Under the pieces are notes generated by a model. The model made no database searches. It saw only the letters and a program-made list of their open reading frames with translations, and had not been told where the DNA came from. Below, one piece after another: positions 12,032 through 24,719 of a stretch of DNA of 64,000 nucleotides; the stretch's first letter is position 1, and every line of letters begins with the position of its first letter. The position numbers and the translations under genes were made by a program. The DNA is from Pyrocephalus nanus. Taxonomy: Eukaryota; Chordata; Aves; Passeriformes; Tyrannidae. The DNA lies in assembly GCA_038380795.1 (NCBI GenBank), contig CM076264.1, positions 8,062,001 to 8,126,000 of the forward strand. The letters run 5' to 3'.

Positions 12032-13649
12032 GTAAGAACATTTACTTCCCTAAAGCTGTATGGGAGTTATCCTTCCCTCGTACAGAAAAGTGCTTTACAA
12101 TATTACCAGTGGAAATTATCCCCAGGAAGACATGCCATGTAACAGAAGCAGCACAATGAAATGGCTTCTCTGCTAAAATCATTTACAAATTTATAAACTT
12201 TAAGCTATAGTAAGAAGTCTTGTTTTGCAGCTTTTCTTAATATGATGCAGAATATCTTTAAAAAAATATTCATGGAAAATGTGCTATGTCCTTTCTTTTG
12301 CTCTAATCCTCTGTATTACCTGTACAAAGAACAAGGATTTGCACGCCCCCCGCCTTTTTTTTTGCTTATCTATGCTGCAGTCCTACTGTCATTGTTTGAT
12401 TCTGCTTAAATCCCTCTGTACCTAAAGGTACAGCCTTATCAATTGAAAAGCTAATGCTATATAAGAAGTGAAAAGAACACAGAAAGGTTTCCTAGCAACT
12501 ACTGTGAATCCTTCTAAAGTAAGTCAGTTAAAACCATGTAGTACGTGCAATGGGTGTAAATTAGGGAGCTAAGCTGATCCACAGATTTACAGATGCCCAC
12601 TATAAAGTACAATAAAACCTGTAATAGAAGGTGAATTGCTCAAGAAGAAAATCACATCAGTGTCTTGACAGCTTTATCATTATTTAAATGATCCAGCTTA
12701 AATTGTACTATGTAGTTAGTAAGACTGAGTGTCGGAGCCACAGCAAAGGTTTACAAAGCAGAGTTAATAGCACTGGGTAGTGTCGCTGCTGTGATTATGC
12801 CTTTTACTGCTCTTTCTAAAAAACAACCGGCAAACATAAACAAACAGACCCAACTCCGAGGGGCAGTTGCGGGGGAGCCGCTACAAGGTGCAATTATACA
12901 AACTCACGTCTGTGAAAGAGGGTCATTGTTGTTCTGTTCTGCTTTTGCACACCATGAATTAAATTGGACATCTTTAGGTTTAGTAAAATCTGTTCAGTAA
13001 AGTGTGGGGAGGCTAACCATTCTCTGTCTCCAACACACTGCTCTCCTGCCCTCTTTCCTTTCTTCACTCAATGCTTCTGTATTGTAGATGTTTTTTTAAA
13101 GAGCTCGTTGGACTGGGATTGTTTAGGGAATCATGCTAAACCCCTCACTTCATAAAAACAATATCTTTGTTTCTAGAGCATGCTTACTTGAGACTTGGCT
13201 TGGTTACACAAATTTTGAAAAGATTTCACTAAAAAGAAGCTTGTGGCTCATACAATATTTTTTATTATGTATTTAAGTTAATTGATGGGTTGATTTTTAA
13301 ATCATGTAGTTAAATACATTTTCTTTCAACTAAAATATTTTAATTTACACTTAGTCTGAAATGACTAATAATAGGCATAATAGACCTGCAAAAACTAAGT
13401 CTAAAATATTTTACACTACAGGTGAAGTTCCTTATTGTTTTGTGATTTACAACACTGGATTAGTTCTTCAGAATCTTTAGAAACAATAAATAATAGAGGA
13501 ATAGAGTGAAGTATATTTGCAAGCAAGGGTACAATTAAAACAACTCAACTTTCCCTCTTGTTCCCTAGTAAACAAATGTACCTTCTAGTAAAGAGGAAAA
13601 AGAGGATAGGCTTCAAGTGCTACCTATAGCCCCATCCTTACAAAACAAA

Positions 13650-14820
13650 GTCCTGTCTGGATGTAGTCTTATCTGGACTTCAGCAAAGCCCTTGACACTG
13701 TTTCCCATAATATACTCCTGGAAAAGCTGGCAGCCCACGGCTTGGACAGGGGCACTCTGTGCTGGGTTAAGAACTGGCTGGAGGGCCGGGCCCAGAGAGC
13801 GCTGGTGAATGGAGCTGCATCCAGCTGGTGGCCGGTCACCAGTGGTGTCCCCCAGGGATCAGTGCTGGGCCCTGTCCTGTTTAACATCTTTATCGATGAC
13901 TTAGATGGGGGATTGAGTGCACCATTAGCAAATTTGCAGATGACACCAAGCTGTGGGGGGAGTGTTGATCTGCTGGAAGGCAGGAGGGCTCTGCAGAGGG
14001 ACCTGGACAGACTGGAGAGTTGGGCTGATTCCAATGGGATGAGGTTCAGCAAGACCAAGTGCCGGGTCCTGCCCTTTGGTCACAACAACCCCTGCAGCAC
14101 TACAGGCTGGGCACAGAGTGGCTGGAGAGCAGCCAGGTGGGAAGGGATCTGGGAGTTTGGATTGACAGGACGCTGAACATGAGCCAGCAGTGTGCCCAGG
14201 TGGCCAAGAAGGCCAATGGCATCCTGGCCTGCATCAAGAACAGTGTGGCCAGCAGGAACAGGGAAGTGATCCTTCCCCTGTACTCAGTGCTGTTGAGGCC
14301 ACACCTTGAGTATTGTGTTCAATTTTGGGCCCCTCAGTTCAGGAAGGACATTGAGGGGCTGGAGCAGGTCCAGAGAAGAGCAACGAGGCTGGTGAAGGGA
14401 CTTGAATACAAGTCCTGTGAGGAAAGGTTGAGGGAGCTGGGGTTGTTTAACCTGGAGAAGAGGAGGCTCAGGGGTGACCTCATCACTCTCTACAACTCCC
14501 TGAGAGGAGGTTGTAGCCAGGTGGGGGTCGATCTCTTCTCCCAGGCAATCAGAAGTAGGACAAGAGGGCACAAGCTTAAGCTCTACCAGGGGAGGTTGAG
14601 GTTGGATATTAGAAAGAATTTCTTTACAGAGAGAGAGATCAGACATTGGAATGCCTGCTCTGAGACATGGTAGATTCACTGTCCCTGGAGGTTTTTAAGA
14701 TGAGGCTGGATGTGGCACTGAGTGCCATGATCTAGTAATCACAGTGGGGTTGGGTCAAGGGTTGGACTTGATGATCTCGGAGGTCTCTTCTAACCCAGTT
14801 AATTCTATGATTGTATGAGA
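13650..14820 (+). mobile_element. CR1 LINE, 5'-truncated, 3' part of ORF2 plus 3' UTR/tail
   Basis: This is a non-LTR retrotransposon fragment that once encoded the C-terminal part of the CR1 ORF2 reverse transcriptase. What is seen: translated pieces read [12 protein letters not shown], then [18 protein letters not shown], then the catalytic-type motif FADD at 13933-13944, then [49 protein letters not shown] and [10 protein letters not shown]. These match the CR1 RT and post-RT region in order. The reading frame changes near 13.68 kb, between the GVPQGS and FADD blocks (about 13.91 kb), just after FADD (in-frame TGA at 13966), near 14.1 kb and again near 14.67 kb, so the copy is dead. The longest surviving frame is 204 codons (14059-14673). 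The 3' end carries GATGATCTCGGAGGTCTCTT and an ATTCTATGAT-type tail. A full CR1 is about 4.5 kb, so roughly the 5' three quarters are missing, as is usual. The tail resembles subfamilies common in neoavian birds, but the subfamily is an inference. Confidence 0.95.
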
Positions 14821-15165
14821 GTGCCATTTGGGAACAACATTTTGTCGTGGTGCTTTTCTTTTTTGTTGCTTAAGTCATCACCCCTGAAATGAGACTCATA
14901 AGTGAAAACAAGACCCAAATCACCATCCCTCTACAGGAGTAGCACATGCATGCATTTGAATGCTCAAGTTATAATAGATTTAGCCCTTGGTTTCTTCCAT
15001 TTAATAAAGAAACCTGAAGTGAAGTTCTAGAACATCACACACTCTGGTACTTAATGCTTCTCTCTTCCTGGCATCTCTGATCTGAAAATCAGGTTGAAAC
15101 TGTAAACAGACTGACCTTTCTCACATTATTGTGTGATTTCTGCTTCTCCTTTTGGCTTCTCACAG

Positions 15166-15262
15166 AGAGTAAAAAGGCACAAATATTAAAAAGCAAAAAA
15201 ACCCTACCAACCAAACAAAAAAACCCCACTCAAAACAGGAACAGCAGCACAATAAGCACCAG
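15166..15262 (+). other. Candidate exon (splice-site pair), 97 bp
   Basis: A strong acceptor (TGCTTCTCCTTTTGGCTTCT then CACAG) is paired with a perfect CAG|GTAAGT donor at 15263. Two frames are closed, and the open one passes through an A/C low-complexity tract, so coding is unlikely. It could be an exon of a non-coding RNA or an exonised simple repeat. Confidence 0.2.
15190..15236 (-). repeat. A/C tract (T/G tract on minus strand)
   Basis: AAAAAAACCCTACC, CCAAACAAAAAAACCCC and similar units form an A/C-only stretch. It lies inside a candidate exon at 15166-15262, which lowers the credibility of that exon. Confidence 0.75.
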
Positions 15263-18200
15263 GTAAGTTCAGAGTTGTTTTGAAGTCTGGCAATAGTCTG
15301 AACTGACCTTTACTTTTGAGGTGCCCATTCATCCATTTTGCAGTGTGGGGAGTGGACTGACTTTCATAACTCTTCTGGAGGGCAGGTGTGAAAATTGTGA
15401 AGCAGCAGATTTTGACACGTATTTCTTCCTTACCCTCTCTAACCTCACTCAGCAATCATTGCACTTTTAATAGTATTATGGCAGAAATATTAATTCATTT
15501 AGTAGATTGAAGTAGATTCAGCACCCCCCAGGTCTTTCTCACCAGGCAGCTTTCACAGGTAAGCAGCAGAGTGGATGCTGCTTACGGGCATCAGTTGCTT
15601 TTGTCTTCATGACATTACAAACAGTCTCTTCAACTACCATCATTCTATTAAGATTTTTCAGTACAGTACTGGAGAGGAGGCCTTCCAGTCATTTTTGGAA
15701 TTTAATTTTTACCCTCTCTGTAATTGCCACTCTTAGAGGGTTGTGCTAAGCATAGGGGAATAATTTGGACACACAAGGTAATAACGCTTCCAGATGGTAC
15801 GTTCAGGAGTCTGTTTTATAATGGTATAATTAATTATTCTAGCCTTTCGAAACATTTGAAACATCATTATCCACCACAGTGTCCTAAACCCAAGCCAAAG
15901 TCTGGATACTTGCTCCTTATGTTCCTTAAGAGAATATGTTGTATTCTCTTTGCATGTTTGCCCAAATCAAGGAATTATTGTCAAGCAGAAACAATAAATA
16001 ACTGTGAAAGTCATAGAGTGTAAAAATCTGTTTACTACTACCCAATATGGAAATTACTGGTATACCATGGAGAGCTTGGGTATATTATCAGGACCTGACT
16101 TTCTGGTAGGCTGTCTGATGATCTGATACCAGCAACAACCTTGTAGTCATAAGAGTAAATGAACTTACTTTATCTTTACCTTCTGGCTTATGTGAAATGG
16201 GCTGAAGTAGCTGTAGGTATTTTCTGCTACTGCTTTCTCTATGTGCATGATTTTGTGTGCTCATACTGCATGATTTGCAAAGTTCATCTTTAAAGATAAA
16301 GAAGTGCAGTATCTCTAAATCTATAATTGACATGGGATGTTTATTTCAGTTTATCTAAAATTTATATATGAGTGTGAATAAATATTGCTTATCTACTCTG
16401 GAGGCTGTATATGCACATACATCACATTTATGTTTCTCTGTTTACCAAGTCATTTATTTAGCCCCAGCAACTGATATTTCTTAGAATAGTATGTATCAAG
16501 ACTTTAATGAAACTACTTCCTGTGGTAAATTTTTTGAGTTTTGAGATGTCCTGAATATTTTCTCAGAAACATCCCTAACTGTCTACTTACGGAACCTATT
16601 TTCATCCAGATCTTGTGCTGATAATTATTAATATGTCCAGAAATCTTGGAACTAGTACAAAATATTTTATTGATATTTAAATATTCATGGGTAGAAAAAC
16701 TCTAGAACTTAACAGATCATTAAACAGAAAGCTACATATGTAATGAAACTGCACATCTGGACTTAAAACTATTAGCCTTATGTTTGTGGGAATAAATTCT
16801 GACAGGTTACTTAACAACTTAAAATTAATTTCATCCAGTTTCCTCTTATATCAGTTCGGAGCACAATATCATTCAGGACCAAGAAATCTGGGAAAAAGCT
16901 TGCTTGCTTTGTCTGGAGAGTCATTAAGTCAGCACAGAAGCCCCTGCACGATACAGCAGTTCACTTGGAGTAACTCACAATCATGCGTGAAGCAATTCCC
17001 TATACATTAGATTTATAATCTGTTTAATCCTTTCTTCTCAATGCTCCTTTTCTTCATTTAGTGCCTTTTCATACGCATTTCTCTGATCTTAATCTTATTT
17101 CATCTTCTTATGGCTTGTGCATTGCAGGCTCTATTCAGTGTTCTTTGAAGCTGATAGGAGGACTTCCACCGGTTCCATTGTATGGTAGATAAAAGCTGAT
17201 TTGTTTTTCTGAGGAAAAAAAGAAACCTAGTGCTATGCCCAGCTGTGGTGATAACAAATTTGTGTGCACTAGTCATCTTTCAGAATGTTCCTGTACTTTG
17301 TTTCCTGAAAAATGACGTGATATTACTACTATCAAGGATGCACAATAGCTTGATTAAGGAAGAGTGAAGTTGATTCTTGTCATTACACATCAGACTGCAC
17401 CTTACTTCTAGTCATGAGATATGTATTATCACCACTGGTGCTAATATAAAGAAAAAAAACGCTGTGTTTTGCTTTAAAATCTTCCCCCCCTCCCCCTTTT
17501 CTTTTTTCTTCTTTCAAATAGGAAAAAAGTCCACTCAGAATAAGAATATATATAACTGAGAAGGAGGGAAACATCAAATTTTACAGTATTATCTCACAAA
17601 ACACTTACAGTCCTACTGCACAGTTAAAGCTATCAAAGGAAAAGACGTGGGATGTTCCTTACAGGTAAAATTCTATCTGTACAAGGCTATGCATCACTGA
17701 AGTGCTACTTAAACCCTGAAATAAGTGGGCCTCAAGTTGTTTGTAGACCATCACACAACGATGGATTTCACTCTAAGAAATATCAAGTGGTATTTTTCAA
17801 TCTAAATCAGTGGTCTGAGAAGTACAGTAGAGTCAAAATACTGTTGATTTATAAATCCATGTGTGTACAGGGTGTACATAAATAGCAAAATAAATAAATG
17901 TTTGTGTACAGACAAACACAAAATATGAGCATTAAAATGCATTTAGTGAGATTTTACTAAAATAAAAGTCTCATGTCAAGAGGGAGGTTTACAGTTGCTT
18001 TTTCTTCTTTTTCTGGAAAATTTTGCAAACTATGCACTAAAGAGAACTGAGCACTTTGGAAACGTGGGCAGTATTTTGTTTTACCAATTATAAAGCAATA
18101 ATAATGTTGCTTTTTATTTAGTACTGTATCTAAGGATTACAATACAGTAATGCCATGTAACTATTCTGAAAGGACATAGTGATTTGAGAATGAAAAGACT

Positions 18201-18856
18201 AAAATTACAGGAAAATGGACCTCAAAATCACATGTCCTCTGAGAATTAAGTCCTTGGTGTGCAAAAAGCCAGAATATCAGATATAAGCCTATTATACTTG
18301 TTACCTGCCTTTCAGTTGGAAATTGCTGCAAGCCATAAAAAATAGTGGTGTTCACACTGCTCAAGTTTAATTCCATCAGATTCGATGAAGCTTGAGTCTT
18401 TAATAAAGGACATTTTTTTTCAAGAAAGTAAACTTATCTCTCTCCCCTTCAGGGTTTTCTCCTCTTATCCATTCCTAGTGAAACTGCTAAAGTAAAAAAC
18501 AGGAGCAGAACTGTCTGCTATCATGTGGCAGTTTAAAGTTCCACCATGACATTGTTTTCCAGAGATGACTGATACAGATATTAAACAGGATGTCAGCTTC
18601 GAAGGATGCTCAGAAGGATGCAAGAGGGGATCTTTAATACTGACTGAATTAATGCATTAACACTTTGACCTTACCTTCCATAAATTCAAAAGGGCAATGG
18701 AAAACAAAACAAGCACAACAAAAATCAAACAGACAACCGAAAACTTCTACATCTGACCTCAAAGATCAATAAATCAGAATTTCTAGTTCACTAGTTCTGG
18801 TGGAAAATTACCGTTTCTCTTTAGGCTGAGAGATGATATCCTATGTACTTAATGTT

Positions 18857-18930
18857 TGGGGTTTTTTGTTTGTTTTGGTTTTTGGTTCTGTTTGTTTGTT
18901 TGTTTGTTTTTCTTTGTGGTTTTTTTTTAT
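18857..18930 (+). repeat. T/G tract with (TTTG)n
   Basis: The tract begins with GGGGTTTTTTG and contains about five perfect TTTG units near 18891-18909, then ends in a T run. Confidence 0.85.
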
Positions 18931-19740
18931 TTAGATTCTGTAATTTCTACATAAATCCCTAAAGACATAAACAACAAATGTGGAAATCTTCTGACTTCTG
19001 AGTGAGAGAAAATGAGTAACTTTCAGGGTATGTTGTGGGATATTGAAGTCAGCAGTGATTTAAATCACGCAAAGTTACTTGGGACCATAAAAAATGGCAA
19101 ATATTCATTGATTTCAAGCCTGAACACTGATTTTGTTCTCTATCCTTGAGATTTGGCTTTAAGACTTTATATAGAAACAAATGTGCATCAATGCATCTTT
19201 GTTCTTGTGTGCAAGAGGCAGTAGCAAAATCCCTCATATTTGTGGCTGAATTATGTTAGTGTGAACACACAGACACCTGGTGTACATTTAGGTTACCTCT
19301 CTGTATAGCTAAGAAATGTGTTGACACTCTTAGCAACTTTCCCAGATGGTGTCAGTCTCCCCACAAAGAGTGTATTTTTCTCTGTTTCTTGTTTGATTTT
19401 TGGTTTTGTGTCCGTTAAGCTGGTTAAGAACTTCCTAAAATCCCTAGAGTTCGCCTTCTCTTTCTGCTGCCACAGATTTTTCCTTGGGTTACCAACAGGT
19501 GGGAGTTCCACACTGTATTGTTCTCTGTTCTTTCAAACAAATAAACTGTGCAGCTCAGAAAAAAAAACCCAAGGTGTTCCTCTCTGTACACTGGAGAAAT
19601 GTAGTGATAAGATAAGCGTGGGAATTGCTTCTGCCACCTGAGTTGAAGGATGAGCAGACCCAAAGGAACAGGGTGCTTTCATGTATATGAATTCTTTGAA
19701 ATCATCCTTAAAACAAGCCCAAATTATTGTATCACCCTAC

Positions 19741-19796
19741 TACTTAAATCAGCACTTCTATATTACTTAAATCAATCTTCCGTGTTACTTAAATTA
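19741..19796 (+). repeat. Degenerate three-copy tandem repeat
   Basis: TACTTAAAT(C/T) recurs three times with a spacing of 22-23 bp. Each copy holds a TTAA-centred motif. Confidence 0.65.
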
Positions 19797-20400
19797 ACAC
19801 AGTAATTTCCTATGTCTTAAATTCATGGGCATTTTTCACTGTGATCCAGCTGTCAAATGAAGTTCTTCAGTTGCATTAATGGAAAAGATCTGGATTTAGG
19901 GCCCTGTGTTTGCTTCTAGATAAGCTAGATTTAGCATCTGGGATTTATTCAGATTTGATTCCTCCCTCAGAAGATTTTTAGTCAATTTTAAATTAATCAG
20001 GAAAGTCCATTGACCTTCTTGCTACCAGATCACTGGATGTGATGGTAGCAAGCGAGGTTAGTGTCTTCTCCGTTCTTTGGCTAAGCTCTGGCTTGGGAGG
20101 CAGGACAACATGAAAATCCCAGTGAGATTTTCAAGATATCATAAATTTTAAATCCCATTTGAAACTGTAACTTGCTGATCCTCCTTCCTACAATCCCATA
20201 ACTAGGATCAGTGGATTTGGGGACAATTGACCTGAATAATGCCTTAAAGAGATGCTGCAACAGAAATGTTGTGGTCCAGTGAATACTGTATGTCTACATC
20301 TTTTCTCCTTCTGCCAAACAGATATAATACTAAAACTAGCAAGAATTTTTAAGTAGCCTTCAAATTTTTCCAATTCTTTCTCTGGTATTAATAGTTCTTT

Positions 20401-20500
20401 CTTTGGTTTTTGGGGGGTTTTTTTGGTGGGTTTTGTTTGGGTTTTTTTTTTGGTTTGGGAATTTTGGTGGTTGTGGTTTGGGTTGTTTTGTTGTTTTTGT
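20401..20500 (+). repeat. T/G tract with multiple G runs
   Basis: About 100 bp of T and G include runs of six and of three G separated by T stretches. The loops are longer than in a canonical G-quadruplex, so such folding is possible but not strongly predicted. Confidence 0.85.
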
Positions 20501-21639
20501 CATTTTGACTTGCATTAAGCATTTCACTTAGTGGTTTTCAGGTGTGGAAAAGGGGCATTCCAGTTTGCTTAGAGTTATGGAATGAGACTGATGGTTTTCT
20601 GCTGCTTTCACAAAAAATAGATGGTTAAAATTCTAACCATTATAAATTCAGATAACAGGAAAGAAACTTTATAAAACCCAAGAAACATGTCTTTCAATTG
20701 TTGTCATCCAAAAGTGGCTGACAAAGAAGGGAATGGTTTTATACTAGCCCTTTGTACTATCGGACTGGCATAGAAAAATTACTTGTTAGAGTCAGAAAAC
20801 CTGGATTGCAGTGAGGCTGAAATGTAATTTTAGATGATGTATTTTGAGGTGATGCCATTAAGAAAAGGTTTATCAGTATGGAGTCTAAACTAAACAGGGA
20901 TTTGAGGTGTCTCCTGTTCATCTTTCAGCAGGGTTGTTAACTCATATCAAGTTCTTCATTGGCACTCTGTTGGCCTAGATTTTCTTTCTTAATTTGCAAA
21001 AGAGTTTTATGACACACTTAATAAAGTTAATGCCAAGGAATAATCTTTAATTAATGACACATTTTTTTTCCTTTAAAATTAGAAGCACTTATCAAACAGT
21101 AACTCACTGTCATTATTGTAAAAATTAATATATTACACAGATATTGTCATTGAGACAGAAATAATGGCCTGATCCAAAGTCCATTAAAATCAATGAGCCC
21201 AGAATTGTATTATTCAGATTTTAAAGATTTTCTCTGTAGCTTTTATGAATCTATGACCTTCTTGTTTCTTATTGTGCTCCCATGTTTCACATAGCTTGGC
21301 ATTTTGTTTTCTCGTTGCAGGGTTAAAGTATTAGTCCCTAACAAAGCACAATAGGACACAAAAAGGTTGACTGGAAAGTTTCCAATGCCTATTGTAATCT
21401 TTGTGATGTTTTTTTATGTGGCAACAAAAGGCATAATCTCTTTCCACCTCAAATCAGGTACACTGATTGCCTCTAACGTCATTAGCCAGAGCCAAACCTC
21501 TCTCTTGAATATGATGGACAGTTTGTCATCTTAATTTGAGGGAATACTGAAAATCACTTTAAGAGATTATTTCTTCAAAAACTAATGCATTTTGGTTCCC
21601 ATTTTTAGGCTCTCTTGTTGTCAACTATCTTTGTAATAG

Positions 21640-21950
21640 AAATGTTATTTTCCTAAGTAGCTGTACAAAGAATTTACCGCGTTGGCATTACCTTGTGCAG
21701 AACTAGGTTTTTTTATGTTTCCACGTAATTTTTTATGATGTGTGCTTTGACTGGCCAGTAGCAAATAAACAGTACAGCTTGAATAATGAATTTTAAATAC
21801 TCCAAGAAATGACCCAGAGAGATGATAATGAATATACTTGGAAAATCATTATCTTCTTATCAGTATTCTAAAAGCAGAAAATAAAGATTGAGTAAATTAG
21901 GGTAATATTTGTAGGCTAAATTATCCATTTTGCATTCTTTGTTCAGATGC
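21640..21950. promoter_or_regulatory. Candidate conserved non-coding element
   Basis: Unique sequence with TTTACCGCGTTGGC, CCACGTAAT, GAATAATGAAT, GATGATAATGAAT and GAAAATCATTATC. It keeps three CpGs in otherwise AT-rich DNA. Compositional evidence only. Confidence 0.2.
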
Positions 21951-22444
21951 ATTGTTTTCCTTTTTCTAATCAGGGAAATAGAGGAAAAAAAAGCTCTCTC
22001 ATTGAGATCATGCAAGTGACAACTATACTACAAATCTATTATTTCCAGTGTAGTTAACTTTAAAAGACACAATATGAGCACAGTATATGTTGGAAATGTT
22101 AAATAATACTTCCATAGGTGTGTAGGCTTAGGAAATACTCTGTGTTGCTGCATCCACTCAAAGTGTTTAAGTTTTTCAGTACAATTGGTCAGAGACTAAA
22201 TTGGCTTTGTTTTCTAACTCCAGGGAGTTTCGACTCACAAGTTGTTAATTTGACAAAATATGAAACTTTCCTTTTCATTTTAGCGGTAGGGATTTACATG
22301 TGTGAGTCTTTAAATTTTATAAAGCATGGCATTTTAAAATTCCTTGGGGGAAAAAAAAAGAAGAAAAAAGGTTAGGAATTTGAACCTGCAATTATCCTCC
22401 AACATACAACATAGGCTGTAGGACTAGTGGCTGTGTCTCTAGTG

Positions 22445-22640
22445 CTTCACTACCAGTCCAGTCCCCGTGTTCACCACCACGAGCTTGAGGCACTGTAGCC
22501 TGTCGGGGCACACCTGGAAGTATTTGTCGTGTTCAGGAATAGAGTCTCAGCAGGGTTGCAGCCACGACAGTGAACAACAGATAGAAAAAGGTCGAGCCTT
22601 CTTTTCTCCATTGCTGCACTCTGGATAAACAGAGACATGC
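22445..22640 (-). pseudogene. Possible decayed coding fragment, unrecognised
   Basis: On the minus strand one frame reads WRKEGSTFFYLLFTVVAAT, resembling a short membrane-anchor segment, and then stops. After a one-base shift, another frame reads EHDKYFQVCPDRLQCLKLVV and continues NTGTGLVVKH to a TAG near 22438. The sequence keeps several CpGs, unlike its surroundings, and both halves look protein-like. An acceptor-like site (CTGTTTATCCAG) precedes 22620 and a donor-like site (CTTCCAG|GTGTGC) follows 22514. It may be a frameshifted relic of a gene or retrocopy, or coincidence. I do not recognise the protein. Confidence 0.22.
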
Positions 22641-24123
22641 AGGTGATTTGAGAGGTGAGATGAGTTTGGGCTTGCACATGAAATACAGTTTAGATCCAGC
22701 CTCACAGACCGTCTGCAGAATGGGTGATCTCACTGAAGAAGCAAAATGAAAACTCTATCAAATTATGTTAGACACTGGCACCTGATAAAGTCAGGGCAGG
22801 TTAATTAAATGACCAACTGCCCACAGTGTCTCTGCTCATTTGGGATTTTGCACTCACTAGGACAGAGATGAAGAAGTATCTCTTGTTTTATACTACAGCT
22901 GCATCTTAGGATCACATGAAATCCCTTCTGCCTAAACTAATCAGATTCAGAGTCAGTCTCCTGCATCCTGATGCTCTAATCTCCTCTCCTTTTGCATCAT
23001 CTATCATGGGGTACCAATGAACCATGCTGACCTGTGAGAATAATGGAGAGAGAGGGGGGCATTTGTAGGTTAATATGTCAGCTGTGCTGGATAACAGATG
23101 CCTGTAATGATCTGGTCCATGATGTGATGTTACAGTCAGAAAGGTAAAAACACTGCAGAGGCGAGTTACAGAGAGGCATCACAGATAATGCACTGGGGGG
23201 AGAGAAAACAAACAAAAATACTTGTTAAATGTACAGGGGAAAGTCTTCAAAGATCAAGGGAAAGATGAGACAACAACAAAAAGAATTTAAGATTCAAAAG
23301 ACAAGGAGCTACATAAAAGTAATTGTTTCATTCTGCAGCTTAGGGCAGTACTATAGCTCTTTATTAGGCAATTATTTTCTGTCATTTTGAAGACTTTATC
23401 TCTTCCAACAACATAAAGATTCTAACTGAACTCTTTGCAGCCACGTTCCTTTCACCCCTGTAATAGCAGTATGCACCTACTCTGTAATTCCTCATCGTTC
23501 TTATCAAGTGATGGACTTTTTTGTGTTATCACAGCAACCTGTCAATACCTGCATAGCAAAACCGATAATAAAGGTAACATTTTTAGTATAGTAACGTGTT
23601 TTACCTCACTACTCTGTAGGCTAGATTCCGATAACCTTATTTATAATGAACAGTATCTTCTTCTGAGTGGTAGATTGCCATATAGGATAAAGTGCTATCA
23701 ATACTTGTCCCGTAAGTTTTGAATTAAAGGGTCACACTTTATCAGTCAGCGAAATACCAGCAGCTTTGGGTTGAGATGTGACAACAGTTTAACAGCACAT
23801 ACCACCTGCTGCCTAACAGTTTAAAACAGAAAAAGAAGAACACTGTGGCCACAGGCAGAGGAAATTGAACTGCAAGCTGACTTGGATGGCTCTGATCTCT
23901 CTGGACACACCAGCGGTTACAATGGTGTTACAGCTCCCATCTGAGGGGCTGGATAGGTTAATTCAACCCCAGGTCTTGGCCTCTTTCAGCTAGGGATAAT
24001 TGATTAGGTGAATCTTCAGTTACTGCAAGGGAGTAGTTCCCCTACCCTTCTTGCAGGAGCAGCACTCTGGTTTTGTCTTCCCCCTTAGAGTGCCACTGTA
24101 TTTCTCTTTTCCTTTTCCTCTAG

Positions 24124-24196
24124 AGTAAAAGAGGGATCCTCTAGAGGGAACGGACAAGTTTCCTATCTAGATGATCCTTTTTCATAAAAGCAACAG
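24124..24196 (+). other. Candidate exon (splice-site pair), 73 bp
   Basis: A very pyrimidine-rich acceptor (TTTCTCTTTTCCTTTTCCTC then TAG) is paired with a CAG|GTATGT donor at 24197. Every frame has a stop, though one is open for 20 codons. It would be a non-coding or terminal exon. This is among the best splice-site pairs in the window. Confidence 0.22.
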
Positions 24197-24275
24197 GTAT
24201 GTTTATTATTTATTATTATTTTATTATTTTACTGATTTTATATTTATATTCTCTTCTTTATTTTTTTATTCCCTC
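24195..24275. repeat. AT-rich low complexity
   Basis: TTATTATT-type sequence dominates this stretch. It would form the first bases of the intron if the candidate exon at 24124-24196 were real. Confidence 0.7.
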
Positions 24276-24719
24276 ATTTCTCTACTCACAGACTTTCCAG
24301 TGAAATATAGTTTCATACTGATTCATTATTAGAGTAGAAAAAGGTTACAAAATATGTGAAATGAGGTCACAGCTGTACACATCCCTGGCTTTTACCTGCA
24401 AGTAAAATCTTTGATTCCTATAAAATACTTGCATATTTTATCTTTCTGTGATTTATCAGAACCATTAAATGAAATTGTTTTGTTAAGGAAAACCAAACAG
24501 ACCACTACATCCTTCCGCTGTTTCCAACAGAGACTTTATTGTGACTTTTGCAGTGGAAAACATGGCAGTGACTGGGATTTTGATTATGACTAGGAAATAT
24601 ATCCTCCTTGGCATAACTAGCCACTGAAAGTGCTGTCTGCTAAGCTGTATCCCGCGTGGTGCATACCGCCTGAAGGATGAAGATTGACAGGGCAAGGGCA
24701 AGGAAATATTCTAAGCTAA

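Larger units (their letters stand above)
7578..13649. other. AT-rich non-coding DNA with simple tracts
   Basis: It holds the 25-T run, two T/G tracts and a candidate exon near 12 kb. The 126-codon minus frame at 8055-8435 begins inside the T run, which makes a lysine-rich start, and has no recognisable domain. AGTGCTTTACAATATTACC with AAATTATCCCCA at about 12.09 kb hints at an ancient MIR/L3 scrap but is too short to call. Confidence 0.55.
14821..22444. other. AT-rich non-coding DNA
   Basis: Unique sequence with T/G tracts, a degenerate tandem repeat at 19.74 kb, a candidate exon at 15.2 kb and a possible conserved block at 21.64-21.95 kb. The longest frame (107 codons at 19318) is serine/phenylalanine-rich with no domain. 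Confidence 0.55.

Noticed and set aside
12085..12180. Possible L3/MIR scrap (AGTGCTTTACAATATTACC, then AAATTATCCCCA)
   Set aside because: Only two short blocks match from memory, too little to call a repeat.
14284..14679. 131-codon minus-strand ORF inside the CR1 copy
   Set aside because: It is the antisense shadow of the CR1 ORF2 fragment.
20401..20500. Canonical G-quadruplex in the T/G tract
   Set aside because: The G runs of three or more are separated by T stretches too long for the standard loop rule.
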